Assembly: GCF_938030785.1 (NCBI RefSeq)
Contig: NZ_CALHIK010000135.1
Location: 1 to 10,964 of the forward strand
DNA from: an uncultured Campylobacter sp.
GTDB taxonomy: Bacteria > Campylobacterota > Campylobacteria > Campylobacterales > Campylobacteraceae
Direction of reading: 5' to 3'
Length of the DNA: 10,964 nucleotides
Shown piece by piece: positions 6,907 to 10,964 of the stretch. Numbering within the stretch: position 1 is the stretch's first letter; every line of letters begins with the position of its first letter. Both the position numbers and the translations under genes were made by a program. Below the pieces are notes generated by a model. That model saw nothing but the letters and a program-made list of their open reading frames with translations. It had not been told where the DNA came from and did not search any database.

Positions 6907-7248
6907 ATGGATAGATACGAATACCTGGCTCAAACTAGCGTTCCTTCGGGCTTTGCGCAGGATCAAAACGAGCTTTTGCGCAACTACGACGCCGGAAATC
7001 AAAAAGAGAAAAATCTTACTTTTTATCAGCTGCTGGTCGTGTATCTGCTGGTGGGATTTGCGTTTTTGCTGACGGTGCCCGCGATCTACATCCGCAACGA
7101 AATTTATTACATCAGTCGCGATATCGCCGAGCTTCGCACCAAGCATGAGGTTTTGCTCGAAGAAAATCGCGCCCTAAACAACGATATGGAATTTCTGCGC
7201 TACAAAAATGAAATTTTAGATCCTCAAAGCGTGCAAGATGGGCGCTGA
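6907..7248 (+). CDS. FtsL/DivIC-like bitopic membrane protein with coiled coil
   Basis: The 113-residue protein has a polar cytoplasmic N-terminus (about 38 residues), one membrane span (about 39-62, FYQLLVVYLLVGFAFLLTVPA) and a short periplasmic coiled coil. Residues 66, 69, 73, 76, 80, 83, 87, 90, 94 and 97 (I, I, I, L, H, L, N, L, M, L) form an uninterrupted a/d heptad series. Size, topology and the place directly after rsmH are those of FtsL, which with FtsB and FtsQ activates septal peptidoglycan synthesis. Sequence identity to FtsL is not something I can show; the family is known to be very divergent. I recall the C. jejuni equivalent (Cj0692c) as a putative membrane protein only. GGAG lies about 10 bases before the ATG. 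The end overlaps rmuC by 11 bases. Confidence 0.72.
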   Translation: MDRYEYLAQTSVPSGFAQDQNELLRNYDAGNQKEKNLTFYQLLVVYLLVGFAFLLTVPAIYIRNEIYYISRDIAELRTKHEVLLEENRALNNDMEFLRYKNEILDPQSVQDGR

Positions 7249-8308
7249 GGCGATTTTTTTCGCTGTGTTTGCCGTATTTGCGGCTCTGGTGATCATTTTG
7301 CTGGCAGTGCTGTTTTTTCAGACTCGCCGCGCAAGCGATGCAAACGCCGCACTTGCCGCACTTTTGCAAGAGCGACTGAGCGCACAGGATGCAAAATCAA
7401 GCGCCGAGTTTTTTAAGCTGAGCCAGGATCTGAAGGACGGCTTTACCGATAAATTTTATTATTTCAATAAGGCTTTAAGCGAGGGATTGCAGCGCCAAAA
7501 CAGCGCGCTTAGCTCAAATTTAAACTCGCTTCAGCAGGGCTTTAGCGGCGTAGCGCAAAACCTCGCGCGGATGGGCGAGCAAAATAAAGCTTCGCTTCAG
7601 GTGCGAGATGAAATTTCGCGATTAAATGCGATCTTGGGCAACGTAAAGCTGCGCGGAAATTTCGGCGAGTACCAGCTGGAGCGGATCCTAACTATGCTTT
7701 ATGGACAAAACTCCGCATTTTACGAGCTACAAAAGCACCTACCAAACGGCAAGATCGCAGATTGCGCGCTTCACATCGGATCAGATAGGATTCTTTGCAT
7801 TGATTCGAAATTTCCGCTTAGTAGCTATGAAAGGATCGTAGCTGCCTCTGCCATAAAGGACGCCGCCGCGCTTGCAAGCGCACAAAAGGAGCTCGCAAGC
7901 GATATGAAAAAACACATCGCGGACATCGCCGCAAAATACATCGCTCCGCCGCAAACCACGGACTTTGCGGTGCTTTTTCTGCCTAGCGAGGCGGTTTTCG
8001 TTTATGCGTGTGAGAAGCTGCCGCAGGTGCTGGAGCTTAGCGCGCAAAGCGGCGTGTTTATGGCCTCTCCGACGACGCTGTTGGCGCTTTTGGGCACGAT
8101 CCGCGCGTTTTTAAAAGATGAGGCGCTCGCTGCGAACATCAAGTCGGTAAAAGATGAAATTTACGCGCTTAGCAAGGAGTTTGAGACGCACGCCAAACAC
8201 GCGGCTTTGCTGCAAAGCTACGCGGCGAAATTTAACGAGCAGGCGGAAATTTTAAATAAAAACGCAAGGTCGCTAAAGACCCGCTTCGACAAGCTTAGCG
8301 AAATTTAG
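7238..8308 (+). CDS. rmuC: DNA recombination protein RmuC
   Basis: RmuC is a membrane-anchored protein with a predicted nuclease domain that limits inversions at short inverted repeats in E. coli; its biochemical activity is not well defined. The 356-residue product has an N-terminal membrane span (about 5-27), a helical coiled-coil region (about 31-135) and the RmuC core: LRGNFGEYQLERIL (138-151), then ADCALHIG...RILCIDSKFPLSSYERI (174-200), where Glu144, Asp189 and Lys191 are candidate PD-(D/E)XK-type residues. TDFAVLFLPSEAVF (231-244) and a C-terminal helical bundle follow. It is somewhat short for the family because the coiled coil is short. The ATG lies inside the previous gene and has no strong ribosome site, so translation is probably coupled. 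Confidence 0.93.
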   Translation: MGAEAIFFAVFAVFAALVIILLAVLFFQTRRASDANAALAALLQERLSAQDAKSSAEFFKLSQDLKDGFTDKFYYFNKALSEGLQRQNSALSSNLNSLQQGFSGVAQNLARMGEQNKASLQVRDEISRLNAILGNVKLRGNFGEYQLERILTMLYGQNSAFYELQKHLPNGKIADCALHIGSDRILCIDSKFPLSSYERIVAASAIKDAAALASAQKELASDMKKHIADIAAKYIAPPQTTDFAVLFLPSEAVFVYACEKLPQVLELSAQSGVFMASPTTLLALLGTIRAFLKDEALAANIKSVKDEIYALSKEFETHAKHAALLQSYAAKFNEQAEILNKNARSLKTRFDKLSEI

Positions 8309-8347
8309 CGCTCTTCTTTTTGATCTTTTAAATTTTAGGTCTTTGAG

Positions 8348-8372
8348 CTTTAAATTTAGCCTAAATTTAAGG
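8348..8372 (+). repeat. AT-rich hairpin 40 bases after rmuC
   Basis: TTAAATTTA (8350-8358), loop GCC, TAAATTTAA (8362-8370); a T-G and a C-G pair extend it to 11 bp. It is the first strong hairpin after the rmuC stop. It lacks a T-tract and the stem is AT-rich, so termination would be weak. Confidence 0.4.
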
Positions 8373-8425
8373 ATTCTAACTTAGATTCTCGGTGCAGATT
8401 CGGTTTGCGCCGTGACCTAGTTTTT

Positions 8426-8453
8426 TAAATTTAAACGGCGCGGTTTAAATTTA
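8426..8453. repeat. Inverted repeat with 11-base arms around GGCGCG
   Basis: TAAATTTAAAC (8426-8436) and GTTTAAATTTA (8443-8453) are perfect inverted copies separated by GGCGCG, itself almost self-complementary. A T-run (8421-8426) lies on the left side, so on the minus strand an A-run follows the arm; in neither direction does it make a standard terminator. Confidence 0.6.
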
Positions 8454-8484
8454 GATACGCGCGTAAAACGGATTAAACGAGCGG

Positions 8485-8498
8485 GCTTAAATTTAAGC
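8485..8498. repeat. 14-base perfect palindrome GCTTAAATTTAAGC
   Basis: Perfectly self-complementary without a loop. It sits within a wider inverted pair, CGGGCT (8482-8487) and AGCCCG (8509-8514). Confidence 0.6.
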
Positions 8499-8654
8499 GG
8501 CGCGGCTCGAGCCCGTCGCGTAGTCGATTATAAAAAAGCGCAAAAATTCCTAGGCGCCGCCTGCAATGAGGATGAGCCGCGAGCCTGCGTAAATTTGGAC
8601 GCGATCTGCTTTTTAACCTCACTGCGGCGTATTGGCTTGCGGCTTTGGGTTCTA

Positions 8655-8676
8655 AGCTCGGTGTAGCATACGAGCT
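8655..8676. repeat. Inverted repeat AGCTCG / CGAGCT
   Basis: Six-base perfect arms at 8655-8660 and 8671-8676 with a 10-base loop. This is one of the few hairpins in the region whose arms are not built on AAATTT. Confidence 0.4.
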
Positions 8677-8725
8677 CGCGACACTTAAAATTTAAAGATC
8701 AGTATGACGCATAAGTTTGCAATGC

Positions 8726-8739
8726 TTTGAAATTTCAAA
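8726..8739. repeat. 14-base perfect palindrome TTTGAAATTTCAAA
   Basis: A second perfect loopless palindrome centred on AAATTT, 241 bases from the one at 8485-8498. A dimeric DNA-binding protein could recognise such a site; nothing here identifies one. Confidence 0.6.
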
Positions 8740-8799
8740 ACCTAACGCGGTACGGATGTATGGGTACAGCGTTTTAATTCGGGAGCCGACTGCGGCGTA

Positions 8800-8843
8800 A
8801 AATTTTATAATCGAGCGCGGCGGTATGCGCGATTGTAAAATTT
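8800..8843. repeat. Strong inverted repeat with 14-base arms
   Basis: AAATTTTATAATCG (8800-8813) pairs with CGATTGTAAAATTT (8830-8843); all 14 positions pair in RNA, one as a T-G wobble, and three GC pairs can form inside after a small bulge. The spacer is GC-rich (16 bases). It is the longest hairpin I see in the window. It also contains TATAAT in the left arm on the plus strand, which may be chance. Confidence 0.6.
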
Positions 8844-8862
8844 AGCATGGATTTAAACCGAC

Positions 8863-8888
8863 CTCCGAGCGCGGAATTTTAATCGGAG
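8863..8888. repeat. Inverted repeat CTCCGA / TCGGAG
   Basis: Six-base perfect arms (8863-8868 and 8883-8888) around a 14-base spacer that includes GGAATTTT. Confidence 0.35.
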
Positions 8889-8931
8889 CTGTGAGGATAA
8901 AATTTAAATTGCAAAGGTGCAGAATTCAAAT

Positions 8932-8947
8932 CATACCCGCAGGTATG
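8932..8947. repeat. Tight hairpin CATACC-CGCA-GGTATG
   Basis: A perfect 6-bp stem closes a 4-base loop. Flanking AATTCAAA on the left and TTTAAATT on the right can add further pairs after a small internal bulge, so the whole structure may span about 8923-8958. Confidence 0.45.
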
Positions 8948-9076
8948 GAATTTAAATTAAGGCGGCGAGTATAAATTTAAATTTGAAATTTAGAAACGCG
9001 GTGCGGTTTGACTGAAATTTTACCTTAAAGCATCTCGCCGTAGGCTCTTAAAATTTCGGCGTGAGACGCAGACGAT

Positions 9077-9145
9077 AGATCGGAATTTCGGCGCGCGGCG
9101 CGGATGGATAAGAATTTTAGCGCGTGGTACGGCAGATCGGAATTT
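9077..9145 (+). repeat. Direct repeat AGATCGGAATTT, two copies
   Basis: Identical 12-base copies lie at 9077-9088 and 9134-9145, 57 bases apart, and GCGCG words sit between them. This is the clearest direct repeat in the region. Confidence 0.4.
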
Positions 9146-9318
9146 TGTATCACGGCTTTAAATTTCACTGCCCGTAATTATCGCCGTAAATTTCTCTGCG
9201 TGTAAATTTGCTAAAATTTACTCGGTATGACTTTTTAAGAAAGATTGCGCGTGCAGATATTTACTTTTCTCAACTTTAAAATTTCGCCTTTCGCAGTAAA
9301 ATTTCGGCTCACTCAAAG

Positions 9319-9339
9319 GCGCAGTTCTCAATTCTGCGC
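9319..9339 (-). terminator. Possible weak terminator after cbpA-hspR
   Basis: On the minus strand, GCGCAG, a 9-base loop and CTGCGC are followed by CTTTGAG, 64 bases past the hspR stop. The 6-bp stem is GC-rich as in intrinsic terminators, but the T-tract is poor, so termination here is only a possibility. Confidence 0.3.
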
Positions 9340-9402
9340 GCTCGTAAATTCGCTCAAAATACCTTAAATTTATCGCCTACAAATCTGCAATCACGATGTG
9401 TT

Positions 9403-9708
9403 TCACTCCCCGCTAAGCTCTAAAATCTTAGTCCGCAGCGCTTCGATCTCGCGCTCGTATTCGGCGATCTTTTCTTGCAGGCGAAAGATCACGTCCACGC
9501 CCGCGAGATTGACGCCGAGCTCCTTGGTGAGATTTAAAATCGTGCGTATGCGGTCCATATCGTGCGCCGAGTACAGGCGCATCTTGCCCTCGGTGCGCCC
9601 CGGCGTCACGAGCCCTTCGCGTTCGTATTGCCGCAGCGTCTGCGGATGGATATCCAAAACCTTCGCCACTATCGATATGAGATAGACCGGCTCGTCGTAA
9701 TCATGCAT
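9403..9708 (-). CDS. hspR: Heat-shock repressor HspR (MerR family)
   Basis: HspR represses chaperone genes by binding HAIR inverted repeats and in several bacteria needs DnaK or CbpA as a partner. The 101-residue protein has a MerR-type winged helix-turn-helix at about 8-55 (VYLISIVAKVLDIHPQTLR, then EREGLVTPGRTEGKMRLY) and a C-terminal dimerisation coiled coil (about 72-98). It ends right after the coiled coil (ILELSGE); my recollection is that relatives such as H. pylori HspR are about 20 residues longer, so a short tail is possible. It is the second gene after cbpA: the 12-base gap holds TAAGGAGG, a near-perfect ribosome site overlapping the cbpA stop codon. A near-consensus HAIR upstream of cbpA implies autoregulation. 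Confidence 0.95.
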   Translation of the reverse strand: MHDYDEPVYLISIVAKVLDIHPQTLRQYEREGLVTPGRTEGKMRLYSAHDMDRIRTILNLTKELGVNLAGVDVIFRLQEKIAEYEREIEALRTKILELSGE

Positions 9709-9720
9709 TTTGGTGCCTCC

Positions 9721-10608
9721 TTATAGCTTTTGCAGTACGTCTTTGACGTCCTCGCCCAGCGAATCGACATCGGGCAGGATGACGTTTACCACCGCATATA
9801 GATCGCCTAAAATTTTACTCTTGCGGTTCTGTACACCGTAGCCTTTTAGGCGGTATTTCTGGCCGTTTTTAGTGTTTTTGGCGATCTTTATCGTAGCGCT
9901 TTTGCCGGGCGTCGAAATTTCTACCTTTCCGCCGAACAGCGCCGTTTTTAAAGGAACGTCGATTTTTTTGAAAAGATCGTCGCCTTGCCGCGTATACTCG
10001 GCGCTTGGCGTGATTTTTATCTCCAAGATCAGATCTCCGCTTTGTGCGCCTGATTTTTGCCCCTTGCCTCTGATGCGCAGCTTTTCTCCGGCGTTGATGC
10101 CCGCGGGCACTTTAAATTTAACCGTCTCGCCGCCTACGCGCACGCTCATCTCGCCGCCTTGTATAGCGGTCTCAAAGGGAATTTCGATTGAGCTGTGCGT
10201 ATCTAGGCTCTGCGCTCCGCCAAAACCGCTAAATCCCTCGCCGCCGCCGAAGGTGCTAAAGCTAAACCCGCCGCGTGAGCCCGCGCTTTTTGCGCCGCCG
10301 AAGCCGCCGAAAATGCTATTTATGATGTCGTTTAGATCGCCCATATCCGCAGAGCCCTGCGCGAAATCGTGGAAATTCTGTCCGCCGAACATCGCGTCGC
10401 CGTGGCGGTCGTACTGCGCGCGCTTTTTCTCGTCGCTTAAAATTTCATACGCGGCGTTGATCTCTTTAAATTTATCCTCCGCGCCCGCTTCTTTATTGAT
10501 GTCGGGGTGATACTTGCGAGCCAGTCTGCGGTAGGCCTTTTTGATCTCGTCCGCGCTTGCGGATTTATCCACGCCTAAGGTTTCGTATAAACTGCTTGTG
10601 CTTGCCAT
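9721..10608 (-). CDS. cbpA: CbpA-type DnaJ (Hsp40) co-chaperone
   Basis: CbpA is a J-domain protein that delivers substrates to DnaK and stimulates its ATPase in the cytoplasm; in epsilonproteobacteria it also modulates HspR. The 295-residue product has the J domain (about 6-70) with the essential HPD at 34-36 (RKYHPDINKE), a Gly/Phe-rich linker (about 75-133, for example FGGFGG) and two C-terminal substrate-binding beta domains ending in VLPDVDSLGEDVKDVL. No CxxCxGxG zinc repeats are present, which separates it from DnaJ proper. Length fits CbpA. The ATG has GAGGAT about 5 bases upstream. It heads the cbpA-hspR operon and is divergent from htrA. Confidence 0.95.
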   Translation of the reverse strand: MASTSSLYETLGVDKSASADEIKKAYRRLARKYHPDINKEAGAEDKFKEINAAYEILSDEKKRAQYDRHGDAMFGGQNFHDFAQGSADMGDLNDIINSIFGGFGGAKSAGSRGGFSFSTFGGGEGFSGFGGAQSLDTHSSIEIPFETAIQGGEMSVRVGGETVKFKVPAGINAGEKLRIRGKGQKSGAQSGDLILEIKITPSAEYTRQGDDLFKKIDVPLKTALFGGKVEISTPGKSATIKIAKNTKNGQKYRLKGYGVQNRKSKILGDLYAVVNVILPDVDSLGEDVKDVLQKL

Positions 10609-10639
10609 TTTGATCCTCGAAATTTTAAAATTTATGCGG

Positions 10640-10669
10640 ATTATATCATAAAACTTTAGTGAGTGTCAA
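10640..10669 (-). promoter_or_regulatory. Promoter of cbpA-hspR (TTGACA-N18-TATAAT)
   Basis: On the minus strand TTGACA (10664-10669) and TATAAT (10640-10645) are both perfect sigma-70 hexamers, 18 bases apart. The leader to the cbpA ATG would be about 25 bases. A true -35 is unusual in Campylobacter and suggests a strong promoter that has to be held down by a repressor. Confidence 0.75.
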
Positions 10670-10674
10670 TCAAG
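10654..10674. promoter_or_regulatory. HspR operator (HAIR-like inverted repeat)
   Basis: CTTTAGT (10654-10660), 7 bases, AATCAAG (10668-10674). The published HAIR consensus is CTTGAGT-N7-ACTCAAG, so 12 of 14 positions match and the spacing is exact. It overlaps the -35 of the cbpA-hspR promoter, the position expected for repression by the product of the operon's second gene. It is 62 bases upstream of the htrA -10, so an effect on htrA is also possible. Confidence 0.75.
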
Positions 10675-10735
10675 TTTGCTAAATTCCATTTATAAATTTT
10701 AATTTTGCGTTAAGAATATATTAGCGGACAAAATT

Positions 10736-10741
10736 TATAAT
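10736..10741 (+). promoter_or_regulatory. -10 box of htrA within a small dyad
   Basis: A perfect TATAAT lies 35 bases before the htrA ATG, with no -35. It is flanked by GCGGA (10724-10728) and TCCGC (10742-10746), a 5-base inverted repeat with a 13-base spacer that brackets the box and could be an operator. A second candidate, TATTAT at 10755-10760, is too close to the start codon to be likely. Confidence 0.5.
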
Positions 10742-10776
10742 TCCGCCAAAATTTTATTATCACAAAGGATATAAAA

Positions 10777-10964
10777 ATGAAAAAATCGATTATCCTATCG
10801 ATAGCTTTGGCAGGTGCGCTTTTTGGCGCCAGCATCGACATTAAAGAAGCCCCAAATAGTTACGATCGCGTGAATCCGAGCTTTGATAAAGATGTCGTGC
10901 TCTCATATCACAGCTCTGTTGCGGAGGTGAAAAAATCCGTCGTAAATATCGCTACGAAAACCAA
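10777..10964 (+). CDS. htrA: Periplasmic serine protease/chaperone HtrA (DegP), N-terminal part only
   Basis: HtrA/DegP degrades or refolds damaged periplasmic proteins; in C. jejuni it is also secreted and cleaves E-cadherin. Only the first 62 codons are inside the window. They encode a signal peptide (MKKSIILSIALAGALFGA, cleavage probably after residue 18) and the start of the mature protein, with RVNPSFDKDVVLSYHSSVAEVK and KKSVVNIATKT. These match the C. jejuni HtrA N-terminus as I remember it (RVNP, VLSYH, KKSVVNI). The His-Asp-Ser triad and PDZ domains lie beyond the right edge and cannot be checked. AAAGGA lies about 8 bases before the ATG. It is divergent from cbpA-hspR, and the 168-base gap carries both promoters and the HAIR site. 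Confidence 0.93.
   Translation, partial: MKKSIILSIALAGALFGASIDIKEAPNSYDRVNPSFDKDVVLSYHSSVAEVKKSVVNIATKT

Larger units (their letters stand above)
8309..9402. other. Gene-free, palindrome-rich region between convergent genes
   Basis: In these 1,094 bases between the rmuC and hspR stop codons I find no reading frame resembling a protein and no tRNA. AAATTT occurs about 25 times, often inside longer perfect palindromes or inverted repeats; a random sequence of this composition would have about one. GC-rich words such as GGCGCGG and GCGCGG lie between them. Because both flanking genes point inward, no promoter is expected here. Possibilities are a decayed stretch left by a rearrangement, structured 3' ends of the two transcripts, or an unknown small RNA. 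The individual repeats are listed separately. Confidence 0.7.

Noticed and set aside
6590..7146. Minus-strand open frames across the rsmH end and the FtsL-like gene
   Set aside because: No ribosome sites and no family resemblance; both regions are fully explained by the plus-strand genes.
8421..8426. T-run next to the 8426-8453 inverted repeat as a terminator of rmuC
   Set aside because: The T-run precedes the hairpin in the direction of rmuC transcription, so it does not form a standard intrinsic terminator.
8915..8945. tRNA T-loop-like TTCAAAT in the gene-free region
   Set aside because: The five bases on either side do not pair, and no acceptor, D or anticodon arm is found at the right distance.
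8309..9402. CRISPR-like array suggested by recurring AAATTT
   Set aside because: The shared word is only six bases, spacing is irregular, and no constant repeat longer than 12 bases is visible.
9872..10510. Long open frame on the plus strand (212 codons) opposite cbpA
   Set aside because: It is the mirror of the Gly/Phe-rich and C-terminal parts of cbpA, is proline- and serine-rich without domain features, and has no ribosome site. The minus-strand J-domain protein explains the sequence.

Overview
The window looks like chromosome from a Campylobacter species (Campylobacterota). The protein families, the gene order, the abundant AAATTT words in coding and non-coding DNA and the TATAAT-type -10 boxes without an obvious -35 all fit. 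By eye the base composition is more GC-rich than C. jejuni, which suggests a C. rectus/showae/gracilis/curvus/concisus-type species; the species is not determined. Almost everything here is core cell biology. I see no phage, insertion sequence, CRISPR array, tRNA or rRNA.

Left block (1-5069, all minus strand). The 5' part of bioD (dethiobiotin synthase) runs off the left edge. To its right is a cell-division operon transcribed right to left: a membrane-anchored PpiD/SurA-like chaperone, ftsA, ftsZ and a small NimA-like flavin-binding protein. The genes overlap or nearly touch, with an 8-bp overlap, a 22-bp gap and then a 0-bp gap, so they are probably co-transcribed and translationally coupled. 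A good -10 lies just upstream of the chaperone gene.

Middle block (5199-8308). A class II aldolase/adducin-fold gene (minus) and rsmH (plus) diverge from a 64-bp spacer with overlapping -10 boxes. The aldolase-like protein seems to have lost all the expected metal ligands. After rsmH comes a 113-residue single-pass membrane protein with a clean heptad coiled coil. It sits where ftsL sits in classical dcw clusters and is a good FtsL/DivIC-like candidate. Its end overlaps the start of rmuC by 11 bp. From memory, the order rsmH and small membrane protein, divergent from chaperone-ftsA-ftsZ, matches C. jejuni Cj0692c-Cj0696.

Gap (8309-9402). About 1.1 kb between the convergent rmuC and hspR has no convincing gene. 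It is packed with AAATTT-centred palindromes and longer inverted repeats, and appears to join two blocks that are separate in C. jejuni.

Right block (9403-10964). cbpA-hspR (minus) diverges from htrA (plus, truncated by the window edge). This is a protein-quality-control locus. A near-consensus HspR operator (HAIR: CTTTAGT-N7-AATCAAG) overlaps the -35 of a TTGACA-N18-TATAAT promoter for cbpA-hspR, which predicts negative autoregulation. The order matches C. jejuni htrA-cbpA-hspR (Cj1228c-Cj1230).

The best leads are not a new multi-gene system. They are the FtsL candidate, the ligand-less aldolase fold beside the division genes, the flavoprotein coupled to ftsZ, the HAIR operator and the palindrome-rich gap.
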